From Umbilicaria muhlenbergii (Eukaryota > Ascomycota > Lecanoromycetes > Umbilicariales > Umbilicariaceae): DNA of 64,000 nt. The stretch is from contig KK106981.1 in NCBI GenBank assembly GCA_000611775.1, positions 5,396,927-5,460,926 of the forward strand, given 5' to 3'. A model generated the notes under the pieces. It worked only from the letters and a program-made list of their open reading frames with translations, had not been told where the DNA came from and did no database searches. The position numbers and the translations under genes are program-made. Positions 24,463 to 35,143 of this stretch are shown here, in pieces. How positions within the stretch are numbered: position 1 is the stretch's first letter; each line of letters starts with the position of its first letter.

Positions 24463-24899
24463 TCAATCTTGTACCTATTCTAAGTCAGCCCACATGTCAT
24501 TTGTTTTACCCTTGAAGATAAGCACAACGTACCTCCGGCGGCTTCCCAACAGGCTGTATCATTTTCTGTTCCCGTGTCAGCCGTTCGTTTTATCCAAAAC
24601 CCACCCGTCCTCATGCTAAACCAGGGTATCACCATACCTCGATCATCATAGCTCTGACCCTCTCTTTCGGCTCTCCCATACCAATAGACATGTATTCCAG
24701 CAGCGGTGGATGCCCGATATATGACGCATACGAGTCTCGGTGGATGTTAGAAGTCCATTCGAATTTTGTGGTATCTGCGTGCCCGGTACCGACGTAGCGG
24801 GATTGAAGCTGCTCGAGCTGTTGTTGCGTACGGAGTTTGTCTGCCTAATACCAGGGAAACGTTAGTCTAACCCCTGAAGAGGTGAGTGAATGGTACCAT
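24463..24899 (-). CDS. SF3b complex subunit 5 (SF3b10/Ysf3-like)
   Basis: Small core subunit of the SF3b complex, which helps U2 snRNP bind the branch point. Exon 1 is only the ATG (24897-24899). Exon 2 (24638-24844) encodes ADKLRTQQQLEQLQSRYVGT, GHADTTKFEW, HRDSYASYIGHPPLLEYMSI and KERVRAMMIE, unmistakable for this family. Exon 3 (24533-24565) adds KMIQPVGKPPE. The last exon is least sure: an acceptor at GAATAG gives VQD then stop (24463-24474), total 84 residues, close to the usual 86. No exon is long enough to stand out as an ORF, so the gene is visible only by joining them. Other possible 3' acceptors would change only the tail. Confidence 0.9.
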
Positions 24900-25277
24900 G
24901 AGTGGAGTTTACGAAGACCAGCACGAGGTGTTTGAGGTTGTTCACGTGAAGAGCTGTCGATGTTCAAGACGACGCGGCTAAGTTTCCTGTTTTGGATGGA
25001 TAGCCTTACGGCAAATGCAGTGCATGGTAGTGAGGCATCCCCTCGTCATCAACCAGGTTTCTCAGTCTCAACCTATCTTACAATAAACTCGAGTAACACA
25101 CGAATGGAGCTACGCCAGCCCTCTCAATAACTGGAGCATTAATCCACCAACCCCACAGCCACCGAGTCAGCTTTATCACATCGGGTCATCGAACCTGTCA
25201 CCATCCTTCCCTTTGGTGAATCCAATACAACGGTCACCCTTACGTCCCTCACTCAGATCGAAAGCGCTACCACAAGC
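24900..25277. promoter_or_regulatory. shared divergent upstream region
   Basis: 378 bp between the SF3b5 start (minus) and the small coiled-coil gene (plus). Nothing else seen. Confidence 0.4.
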
Positions 25278-25676
25278 ATGACCGTAATCGCCCACAGCCA
25301 CACCGACATCCCCCTCACCTCACCAATCCGCACGCACACCAAACGCGACCTCCCCGCCTCTATCTTCTCCACCCCTCACCCCCACGGCCTCCTCTCAGGC
25401 CATCCGCGCTCTCCTAACGCGCAACGCGCATTCGACGCCCGGAAAGCGACCATTATGCGCACCATGACCGCCGCTCAGATCGAAGCGGCGTATCAGGAAA
25501 AGGTCAAGGAGATTCTGCAAGTGGTAGAGGACGATCGGAAGACGAATGAGGAGGTGGAGAGGAAGGTGGAGTTGCTGAGGAAGGAGAGGGAGGTGGAGCG
25601 GAGGGTTTTTTGGAAGATGAGGGAGGAAAGGGAGAGGGGGAGGGAGGAGAGGGAGGGGAGAGAGGGTGGGGTCTGA
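25278..25676 (+). CDS. small coiled-coil hypothetical protein
   Basis: 132 residues, not recognised. The first half is Pro/His/Thr-rich (SHTDIPLTSPIRTHTKRDLP). The second half (about 58-130) is a long charged helix with heptad-like spacing (AAYQEKVKEILQVVEDDRK, then repeated VERKVELLRKER), very likely a coiled coil. The reading frame has no intron. Upstream C/A-rich sequence and a clean Met support a gene. Function unknown. Confidence 0.55.
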   Translation: MTVIAHSHTDIPLTSPIRTHTKRDLPASIFSTPHPHGLLSGHPRSPNAQRAFDARKATIMRTMTAAQIEAAYQEKVKEILQVVEDDRKTNEEVERKVELLRKEREVERRVFWKMREERERGREEREGREGGV

Positions 25677-25775
25677 GGGTAAGGGGCCTTCAAGAGATAG
25701 AGCATGATATGCACGTGAAAGTTCAAGGCCATCTTGACTCAAGCTTGTCACACGCTGCTACGAATTAAGTTGTGA

Positions 25776-27183
25776 CTATCCGGCGTCCAACTCGAAATCG
25801 TCTCCAGCATTCCTTATCCAGCCTGCCAGCGCTTGGTTCCTTACCACATGCTTCACATACGATCGATCCTTTAGCATGTCGTCTTCCTTCAACGACGCAT
25901 ATTTCGAATGCGATAGGACACTCTGGAGCGCAGGGACCTCAAGCAGAGCAATCACCTCAACTACTGCTTTCCACATCTTCCTTCTACAAACGGCGCTTGC
26001 TCCTCTGGGGTCCACCTGCTTTCTTCCTTGCAACACACCGTTGATCAAGGTCTCCTGCACACCTGGCGCAGAAACACACGATATGTTGCTCCCCTTCAAC
26101 TCGACAGTTGGTAGGCCGGTGCTGCGGCGAGAGAAAGCGAACTCCTTATTGGTGGTCCGAACCTTGAAAGGGTGGAAATTATAGCTATAGGGCCATATCG
26201 AGCCAGCAACGGATTTCATCCGACCTTCAGCACCAAAAGCACGAGCGCATGCGGCCTGGTTATGCTGCGAATAAGGTAGGATGAGAGTATCGATGTATGC
26301 GTTCCCCGGTGAAATGAGAAGAGATGCAGGGGATGAGAGCAGAGATGTGCATTGCTTTAGGGCAAGCTTATCCGAGCAGGACTTAGACAATGTATGAGGA
26401 CTGTCGGGTCGAGCTGGATTTGGAGATTAGTTTAACAGTCACACTAGACTGTTAATGGGAGGTGAATGTACAAGGCTTTCGGCGCACAATCCCTAGCTCA
26501 GAAAAGTAACCGCGACCCTTGAGTATCTCGGATGAGTTATTAATGCTGCTGGCGTTTTCAGAAGGCGCAGGCCAGGGAGTAGCGTCATCCTGCGCATTCA
26601 TCGTGAGCTCCATGCTGGCATCACCACATGGTGCTTCAGAGCAGTACATGTATATCTTGACATGTTCATGCAAAGTGAAAGGTTGCAGGCCCCGATCAGC
26701 TGAAGTCTCAAGTGCGGTTCTTCGTCTTAATATGCCCGAGGTCGCTTCAGGGGATTTTGCCATATCGTGGCACTCTTGTATCAAAAATCGGTTGAAAGCA
26801 CGGATCGCGAGGATCTCAGCGTGCCAATCGTGAAGAACATAGCCTCCTGCGTTTGGTATGTTCTTTGCTGGGAGACATTTCATGCCAGTCCTATCTCCAC
26901 AATGAGCTTTCTCGTCATTACACAGGTGTGCTTGGATTTCGATCATACGCCAGCACTGCACACGTGACTTCATCGTTGCCTATCCCAGGGCTTGGTTAGT
27001 GGAGTCATTGATAAAACTTGATTGAGGGCCTGTGTAGGCACCTTTCGTAAGTACGATACCACTGAGGGGTACCCAATCATGGTGTCCACCGGCGCGGAGG
27101 ATAGGCTTGCACTTGGAAGGAAGAATGTGGAATTGCTCCAAAATAATGTCCACCACACGGTCTTCAAACATCCCCATCAACAC
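25776..27183 (-). CDS. tad1: tRNA-specific adenosine deaminase Tad1 (ADAT1-like)
   Basis: Predicted to deaminate A37 of tRNA-Ala to inosine. Exons 27042-27183, 26949-26979, 26472-26890 and 25776-26413, about 409 residues, in phase throughout. Exon 1 gives VVDIILEQFHILPSKCKP. The next joins give GIVLTKG-NDEVTCAVLA and ATGMKCLPAKNIP. The deaminase core is present: DWHAEILAIRAFNRF (zinc-ligand His and catalytic Glu), SEAPCGDASMEL (zinc-ligand Cys), and RGYFSELGIVRRKP followed by SRPDSPHTLSKSCSDKLALKQC. Three Mets lie at the start (27183, 27177, 27171); the first was taken. It shares a 328-bp upstream region with the divergent NT-C2 gene. Confidence 0.93.
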
Positions 27184-27511
27184 ACAGTACTGTAATTGCT
27201 AATCCTTGAACCAATGAGGGAAAGTGAGCCACTCAGAGAAGGACTCTTCCCTCAATAGCATCTTAGCCTGATATAATTTGACAAAAAAGGCTGAACTGCA
27301 AGCTTGGTGTTAACGAGAGAGAGTTTCCGCCCCCTGAACACTGCTTCCCCACAAACGTCATAGCGGCGGGAGCGCACGGACGGCCGTTAAGCTAGGGTAG
27401 CTGCAGCTGCCCATTGCAACTGATGGCTAAAGTACATGTACCTTACCTTCTTGTTCATCATACATCTTGTATGCAAGAATTAGCAGGTTTGGCTCAGAAG
27501 ACAACGTTACA
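27184..27511. promoter_or_regulatory. shared divergent upstream region (tad1 / NT-C2 gene)
   Basis: 328 bp between two starts. At 27422-27444 it holds GATGGCTAAAGTA followed by TGTACCTTA, almost identical to 9482-9503. Confidence 0.4.
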
Positions 27512-28878
27512 ATGCAAGCATTTGGTGAGTCACGCATGCGACTGTGACCACGTGTTCTCTTTAGCATGAAAATCGCCGAGCTCCGCTGACCTGAGACTGC
27601 TCAAGTGCCGAAGAATCGAAGGGTATGGTCTTACGATTCCCCTTTATCTAATTTCCATGTGTCAGCTTTATAGCTGAGTACGTTTACAGCCAAAGTTCGA
27701 GCTTCACCTGAAGGTATGAGGCCATGAATTGCCGAACTCATACGCAAAGGCTGACATCTTGGGCCTAGATCATCGACCTGAATAACGTCCCATTAGTCTC
27801 CGGTACATCCTATGTCAAATGGCATCTACCATCCTCCAGCTCTGCCGAGCATCGTGGGCGTACCCAAAAGGAAGCCATTAAGGAACACAAGGTGTCGTGG
27901 CATTATGAGAAGACAATTCCGGTCAGGTTGATCATGGACCGTAACAGCATGTTGCAAGAATCTGAGATACATTTCGAAGTGCTTCAGGAGTATTCATCTG
28001 GTGCCCGCCCCGAAAGAATAGTTCTAGGCCATGTAAAATTGAACCTAGCAGAATATGTGGAAGGATGTGATGACGGAGAAGATGGAGTGACTCGCAGATA
28101 TCTGATGCAGGAGAGCAAGATTAACAGCACTATTAAGGTTAGAAAACCTCAAGGATAATCATATATAGCCTGAGGGTACCACAAGCTGTTACTGACCGGA
28201 ACCAGATGTCGATTTTAATGAAGCATATTGAGGGCGATAGGAACTTCGTTGCGTGCGTTCCTTTTCAGACCCTGCACCCAGAATCGAAAGGCTGATTGTT
28301 GCAGACCCCCACTGAAGACGGCCCCAGTATTCGGTGGCATAGCTGGTATCATGAGCTCTGAGCAAGTGGAGCCTGACGACCTCGGAAACATGCCATCCAT
28401 GTCGAGTAAAACAAGGGAGATTGGCGAGCTCCAAGACATGTACCGGCGTACACTTGCTGCATCGTGGGCTGCCCAGGCCGGGGACCTACCAGCTGACGAA
28501 TGTATCGAGGATATCTTTGCTGGTGGAGATGGATGGGCAAAGGATCAGCCTGGCGGGACAGTCTCTGGCGCAAAGCGGAGAGAGGATGATGAACAGGTCG
28601 AGAGCGGAGCGGAAAGGAGGACAATGCTTGGGCACCACAAGCGGAAATCCTCAGGATTTGTCAGGCATGCAGCTAACAAAGCACGCAGCCATGAGCTGAA
28701 ACATAGTGATGGAGAGGACGTAAGCGGTATAAGTGGAAGAGCCAGCATCGAACAGCAGGTGCGGTCAACCAGTGAAAAAGGAATGCTCCAAGGCTATGAC
28801 CGTATGCGTGGACGCGAGCTGGACGAGTTCGAAGCCAGAGAGGACTTGAGAAGTTGGGAGATCTCGACAAATGGCTAA
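27512..28878 (+). CDS. NT-C2 (EEIG1/EHBP1 N-terminal) domain protein
   Basis: Fungal member of the NT-C2 family, C2-like domains thought to bind membranes or membrane proteins. Six exons: 27512-27524, 27606-27622, 27690-27713, 27769-28137, 28206-28252 and 28305-28878, about 347 residues. The first three exons are tiny (13, 17 and 24 bases) and together encode MQAFVPKNRRPKFELHLK, followed by IIDLNNVPLVSGTSYVKWHL, the family start. The C2-like body ends with NSTIKMSILMKHIEGDRNFV and PPLKTAPVFGGIAGIM. The C-terminal 180 residues are charged and probably disordered. Cargo or partner unknown. Confidence 0.9.
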
Positions 28879-29215
28879 AGGGCTTTCTTATCACGTGGTG
28901 CCGGTAGGGTAAGCGTCTCCAAACAGTTGCGAAAAAGGTTACGAGAAATACTCGGCGCGCTGATGCTCGACAAAACTTCTCCCATGGTATCCTGTTCATT
29001 AAGACTCCAACGTGTTTCTCTGCATCCTCCAAGTTGTTCCAGTCGTCCGGTAGCCGTTGTCGTTTCCAACAAGACCACGAGATCCAATCGTACGGTGCAA
29101 CATCGCTCTCAATCGCACAGATCCTCCAGAGTCCTCTTCTCTGCACACAACCAGACGCAGGTTCACGGCATTCCTACACCTCTCCTTTGCACTACAGAAA
29201 GTTAAGGCCTTCAAG
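28879..29215. other. intergenic, no gene recognised
   Basis: 337 bp between two plus-strand genes; presumably holds the downstream gene's promoter. Nothing else seen. Confidence 0.4.
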
Positions 29216-29494
29216 ATGTGCATGATATTTTATACGACGTATTTGTGCGGGCACCTTGTGAATCGAGGTGCCTTCATCTGCACTCAGTACGATGCAGACA
29301 GAGCAGCTGGCCGAGTCTACGTTTCGCCTTCTGGCCAGGTCATATGCCCCCGAGATTGGATTCGTTATGCGCCAGTGCCAGATGCTTGCCATCCATGCAG
29401 GGCTCGGTATCTGGCTGCCCTCCGGGGTGACAATGACAGAACCCCAAGGCAGAGGGATTTTGTCTACACCAACTATGGTGTAGACAGGCATTAG
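29216..29494 (+). CDS. small Cys/His hypothetical protein
   Basis: 92 residues, not recognised. It has CMIFYTTYLCGH, FICTQYD, VICPRDW and DACHPCRARY, a Cys/His spacing suggesting a small metal-binding fold, and no signal peptide. Its TAG (29492-29494) overlaps the stop of the convergent RAD51-like gene. A GTAAGT follows almost at once (29495), so the last codons could be spliced differently. Upstream frames are open but lack family support, so the Met at 29216 was chosen. Confidence 0.5.
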   Translation: MCMIFYTTYLCGHLVNRGAFICTQYDADRAAGRVYVSPSGQVICPRDWIRYAPVPDACHPCRARYLAALRGDNDRTPRQRDFVYTNYGVDRH

Positions 29495-30900
29495 TAAGTA
29501 CTCCTTAAGCTCACCCCATCATCCATGCAGAAAACAGCCCATTGGCCTTCACAAGTGCCGTGCTTGTCCTTGAGAACCTCAAATACACCCACCGAATTCC
29601 ATTGTCTAGCATTACCGTCACCAAAAGCCATCTCAGCATCCTCCTTCGTTCTCGGGATCTTCGCAAGATAGATTGATGTGTCGATCAGATAGCTAAACGT
29701 TTTGCCTAGGGCAGGTTTCCCTGCGGTGGATTCGAAAGCGGATGCGTTGTCTTCGGTTCGGCGCTGGTAAGTCGGATTATTCGATGGATTGAGACCAACA
29801 GCTGAATTGACAAGCAGGGCACATATGCTGTGACGGATGCATAAGTGGCGGAGAGATCTGATGAGGGTGGTGACAAGGGCATGGCCTTTCACCGAGCGTC
29901 AGCCTGGTTAAACATCGTTCCAGTCATTCGTAAGTACCTTGGACTTGGCTTTCCCCCATCAGTGAGCTAACAACGTTCGTCACAGTATCGAGGACTATCA
30001 TCCCAACCCCTGCCATGTCCCCATCTGCATTGTCGACATGGACCTCGCTTGTTGCCGCTCTCGAACCCTCAGCATTGTCCTTGGCCCCGCCGACAATTTT
30101 GTCCTTGTCCTCGTCCTCATCCTCGTCCTGGCTGTCACCAATTTCCCGCGTCGTCTTCCCACTCGTCTCACCCTGGTGGTGTCTCTTTCCGTTCTCGTCC
30201 AATTTCGATGTTCGCTCACAGATCTCACTCACTTCTCCCACCGCTTCGACCACTCCTGCGAAATCGAACACCCTCATGACTCGTACTCGATCTAGCATCC
30301 CAGTGGCATTCTCCTCCAACAGCTCGTGATCCTTGGCCACTGCATCATGAGGGAGCTTCTCGTACACATAGCCAGACTGTTGAAGAGTGGATGGCTGAGT
30401 TTGCTTTTTGAGACGAAGAAGGATTACATCGCGAAGTCGAATAGGGGAGAAAGAGCCCGTGCTGTCTATGAAAGCGACGTCGCTTTTCTTATGTTGGAGG
30501 AGATGACCCGCTAAGGCATGGAGCGCTATCTTTTTCATTCTTTCAGCCGTCGTTCAGCTGTTTTTCATGGTGTCTTCTCAGTCTTCGCTATGTTTCTTTT
30601 CATGGGTCCGGTAGGTTTTAAATAAATACAGTCTTCATTTGAGATACGACGGAAATCATGTACGTGGACGTTGCAAGTAAGGAAATAAAGACCTACGAGA
30701 GTCTTTCCCATGCCAGATGCACCAGCAATGGAGGTGATCTCTCCGTATCGGAAGCCCCCATGTAGTGCCGTCGAATCTATCTCGTCTAAACCTGAACTTG
30801 CAGGCGCTGGCGTCGACTCGTTCTTTGAAAGGGCTGCCTCGAGAAGCGTCGATGCTAGCTGTGCAGGGGCAGCCTCAGCGGCATACGTTCTTTCTGACAT
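29491..30900 (-). CDS. RecA/RAD51-family paralogue (RAD51D-like)
   Basis: Predicted ATPase paralogue of the RAD51 recombinase, acting in homologous recombination. Exons 30697-30900, 29938-30529 and 29491-29885, about 396 residues. GASGMGKT (residues 60-67) is the Walker A loop, preceded by the typical GLDEIDSTALHGGFRYGEIT. The join gives GKTL-IALHALAGHLL and then VAFIDSTGSFSPIRLRDV. A Walker B-like strand (VGMIVLDTVTNVV) lies near the end of exon 2. Between them is an acidic insert of about 60 residues (DSQDEDEDEDKDK). Exon 3 has HLCIRHSICALLVNSAVG and GKTFSYLIDTSIYL, matching the later core strands. Which paralogue it is (RAD51D, XRCC2, yeast-type Rlp1/Rdl1) cannot be fixed by eye. Met 30900 was preferred to an in-frame Met at 30936. 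Confidence 0.8.
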
Positions 30901-31300
30901 TGAAATACCGAACGGACTAACTGGATACAAATGCAAGGAAGATTAATGTAACGCATATCCTAATAATTGTTGCTTTCACCCTCCACCAGGCTTATAAGTT
31001 GTCAAGGTAGAAGGGGCCCGTCTACGGAAGACTTAAGAAATAGAAACTTGACGAAACAATCTTCGTTCGTTGATTTTCTGATGATGCGAAAAGTGGCTAT
31101 CCCATAGTGTCGTCAATTGGCATTGTACACGTGAGCGTGGTGAGCAAACTCAAGAATACCCTTAGGGCTGACCTACAGTAGTCGATCCCCATAAGGCTGA
31201 AATCCCTTTAGTCAGGTATGCCGAGCACATTTTCTAGGCTCAATCAATCATCATCATACACAACCTCAAAGCTCTTCACATCTTTCCGGTCAGCATTTAT
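30901..31300. promoter_or_regulatory. shared divergent upstream region (RAD51-like / sls1)
   Basis: 400 bp between the RAD51-like and Sls1 starts. No coding signal. Confidence 0.4.
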
Positions 31301-34300
31301 ATGTCGGCTCTAGGGGTTACTGCGCGAGATGCCACAACGTGCTTGAGATGTCAGTATGCCATTGCTACAGGCAAGAGAGCATTCTCCAAACGCCCTCTCG
31401 TTCTTGCTCGGCATCTTGCTCGTGCTTCTCAGGCACGACAATTCAGCCTAAGACATGGACTCCGTCAATCTCAAGCCCATGGTCAGTCTCATGCCAACTA
31501 CAATGACCAGGGATATGATATCAGAAGCTTCATACCCGGAGGCTCAAAGCTCCGTTCGGCGCTCTCAAGGACGACATCTTCGGAGCGGCGTGCTGGGATT
31601 CGAAGGTTGCGAGGGGATTCCGCGAAGCTCGGTGTCGAGGCACTTGGTCAACCGGCAGAGATACTGATACTACGCGACTGGCATATGAAGACGCGGGCGT
31701 TTGAGAAGTCAAGTCAAGAGGGACAACTGCCAGTGAAAGAATCAGAAGTTGAAGATACCCTGAGCCCGTCAGACATTCTAGATACACTGGCTGCCGAACG
31801 AGGTATCATTGACTCGGACGGGGTCTGCCAGAACATCCAGAGTCTCAAGGAGTCCTGGCTGTCGAAGCTGGGAGGGACTCGTAACTTGCCAACAGACGCT
31901 CAGTATAATGAATTGGCAAAGGCCTTGCAGGACGGCTTTACAATACCTCAGTTAGAAACGTATCTTACGTCCACAAAGCTATTCGATAAGCCACAGCCCG
32001 AGTCTTTACATCGACAGTATATCTCAGCAGATTGCGTATTGTATCCATGGGTTCCCGGTTCTACTCCTTTCCCTGCAGGGGCATTATCACGACTCAACTC
32101 CACAGACCCCACAACAGTCAAATATCAAGCTGGGTTGATACCAGGAGCAGCCAATGAAGACTTGCATCTGACAGAGAAGCAGGCCATAGTAGGCACGATA
32201 TTACGTCGCGTGTGGAGCTTGCGGACAAAGGAGGAACTACAAACAATGGGGGAGTTGGATATGCAAATAAAACCTCTCCATTTGGATCTATTGCTGAACC
32301 ATAGTATGTCCTGACTAGGTTTGCTTGATTAGAAGCGTTGCTGACATGGCTATCTTAGGAACTGATATATTCAAGAGATTGTCTGAGAAATATGAGGCTA
32401 AGATAGATGTCGCTCGTTCGATGCACCTGATACGCATCAGTGCAGATTATGCCACCTGTACCGAGCTTTCTAAACTTGTGGTGTTCTTGCTCGAGAACAT
32501 CCGGCACGACGAACTGGATCTGACTCCCTTACGCTCGTCTTCTCCGGATTTACAGTACATGACTACCGTCAAGAGAGGCCAGTCTGACAGGGACTTGTTT
32601 GAGCGAATCGAGAAGATTACCAGCACGGTCATTCGGAAAGACGGAGAAGAAGGTTCTGGGATAGCAAAACGAGAAAAGAGGGGCTCTCCCCTAGAATCCA
32701 CAAAGGTGAATCTCTCAGATCATTCCAAAGAACGCAACTAAAGTCAGTGTCAGGTGCATATATTCTCTCTTGGACCGGAGACAGTCGATGCCGACGATGC
32801 ACGGAGATTGCTGATACAGTCAAGAAAACCTGTTGAGCGAAAAGAGATGCAACTGATATTCAGTCTGCCTAGCGCAATATCAACGGCGGTCCCGTGTCCT
32901 GTGGACGTAGGAGCTTCACTCGCTTGGTTTGAGAGGGATACTCAATGGTCCAGATTCAGGATCCCGTTATGGAAGTCGAACCTGGCTCCGACTAAGCCAG
33001 ATTTCGATACAGATCATCTAGTCGATGGATCTGGGACTCAGAACCATGTCAAGACTATTAATCAGTTTCTCAATCTTGAACAATCAGGTCTATCGACTCT
33101 CGGAGGACATTCTGGGGAGTTTTCTGACAGAGAAAGCAAGTGGCGTCCGCAGGTCGATTCTCATGTATCAGCCCTCTTCGGCCAAGTCCTTTTCCCTTCA
33201 AATGAAGCACGTGCGTTCAGTGAGTCTCATCCAAATCAAAACAGCACTGGGAACTCGGGCCAATCTTCAATTCGGTGTCCTATACTGGGATGCAATCATG
33301 AGTACCCATCGGAAGGACAACTGTACGAGCACCTTTACGTAAGTTCCCTTGGACCAACAGTGAGAGGAGCTGCGCTGACATTACCAATAGCAACACCACA
33401 ACTGTCAACATCTTTTTGAGGACGCAGATAGTACATTTTCTACGGTCAACCCGGAACCCCTTCAGTACGACGTTGATGATATGGACCCGCACCTACCGCG
33501 CCATAGAACGTCCCCGTCCATCAGAAAGCGTGTGGAATTCAACTGGGCCCTTATGACCGAACTTCCAAACCTTGTATCGCTTCTGAACTCCCCCAAGCTC
33601 ACTCTCAAGAAGAGAACCAGTGAGATTTGTATTCGGCTGAGTCCGTCTCCACAGCAGACTCTTGAGACCCATAATACGACGGCATTCCCAAAACTTGAAG
33701 TGTGGATAGGCTTCGATGAAAAGACCAAGACAACTCATTTGCGAAAGTCCAGGCTGATTGTTGCAGAAAGGGAGTCTGATCTGTTGTTGCCGGACAAAGG
33801 AGTCGACATTCGGTTTGCCGCACAATCATCTCTTAATAGCGCGAATCTGTCAGATCCATCGATCTTCGACTTCGTGCAGAAAAGCAACCTGAATATCTGG
33901 GGGACCAGCCGTATTCAGACACCAGCAAACTTGACGTTGTCCGTTCCGAGGCGCGCTCTCCGCGTCGAGTCCGCTCTTGCTGGTCAATTTTCCCTAGACA
34001 GCAATGGCGAACTGCCAGTTGAATATGTATTCGCCGGTCTGGATCATAGATCGCAACTTCGCTTTCAATATTATGGCCTGGAAATGACCTGCACAACAAT
34101 CGAAGCTGGGCAAACCGGGGGCAGAAGGACTGAGGTTCGCCTTCTGACACCAGCATTTGAGCTGTCCAAACAGAGCGCCGGAGGCTCCCTGCAGTCTGAA
34201 GAGTTCCGTGCGCTTTTCAATTCTGCCTTCGAGCTTCTCAATATCATCTCTCCCATTCCCAAACGATTTGACCATTTTGAGACCACACGAACTTTCAAGT

Positions 34301-34425
34301 TCACACCGACTGCCATCGATTCTGAGACCACACCAAGTACCGAGTCCACACCGACTGCCATCAATTCTGAGACCACACCAAGTACCGAGTCTACACCGAT
34401 TGCCATCAATTCTGAGACAGGTTAG
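31301..34425 (+). CDS. sls1: Sls1-like mitochondrial inner-membrane regulator
   Basis: Sls1 family proteins sit at the mitochondrial inner membrane and link mitochondrial transcripts to translation. Exons 31301-32303, 32359-32705, 32754-33338 and 33391-34425, about 989 residues, joins in phase (LLNH-RTDIFKRL, LEST-KVHIFSLG, YEHLY-QHHNCQH). The N-terminus is Arg/Ser/Ala-rich with few acids (ATGKRAFSKRPLVLARHLAR), fitting a mitochondrial presequence. Conserved family blocks include LEVWIGFDEKTK, ESDLLLPDKGVDIRF, LPVEYVFAGLDHRSQLRFQY and IEAGQTGGRRTEVRLL. Two oddities are described separately: a C2H2-like finger across the third intron and a 45-bp coding repeat near the end. The end at 34425 is the first stop; a further spliced exon is possible but unsupported. 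Confidence 0.85.
34310..34421 (+). repeat. 45-bp coding minisatellite in sls1
   Basis: About two and a half copies of a 45-bp unit encode SETTPSTESTPTAIN, with few substitutions, just before the sls1 stop codon. The unit is a multiple of three, so copy changes keep the frame. Confidence 0.85.
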
Positions 34426-35143
34426 AAGGATTTCGTCTTTCATGGAATCAACCGCCAAAGCCTCCTGCACAGTGGAACGGGAAGATCGGGCCCCAACACA
34501 GCTCAGCTGGCTTTCACCGATTCGAGCAAGGATTTGCTGCCATTCTTCGCATTTGGCCTTGCTTTTACGAAAGGGTTCGGTCGAACGAAGGTTACGTCTC
34601 TTAAAAGATCAGCTACACAAACGAGGACAGATTTCTCCAATAAGGGCAGAAGATATGGAGGTTGTGACGAGGGCAAACACTTGCATGAACTGCACTCCAG
34701 AAGATACAGCGTCTATGGACTGGAGATTATGGAAGATGATGCACCGAAGATTTATCATCCTTTTATACCGACGCCTCGATTAGGGCCACAGCAAGACGGT
34801 AGCCGACCGCGAACTGAAAGTGAACTTAGCGCATGTGGACTTGGAGCTGACCTATCAAAGTAGACTTGGATGCACTTACCAACAAAGAAATCACAACACC
34901 GCTGATGAGGGGAGAATGCAGCTCATGATGCGATTCATGAATTTGATTGATCTAGTGTACTTAGATTGTACAATCGTCTAGATAGGGGCCAGCCCTACGA
35001 CCCAGCCCTACAAACTCTTGAGGCTCTGAAAGCTTTAAGAATTTTGAAATCTGCTTCCATCGCTTTGAGCATCTCCCAAATGAAGGACGATATGAAATTC
35101 GTCTACAGCTCTTGATCAACACGCCCCAACACCTTACAGAAAA
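34426..35143. other. convergent intergenic region
   Basis: 718 bp between the sls1 and GH5 stops. Overlapping frames at 34,430-34,860 stay open (for example 34534-34863) but resemble nothing known and could not be joined convincingly to sls1. Confidence 0.4.

Noticed and set aside
34157-34863. Possible extra C-terminal exon of sls1 or separate gene
   Set aside because: Three frames are partly open but none gives family-like sequence when joined at the GTTAGA donor; the first stop at 34425 already ends a plausible Sls1 protein.
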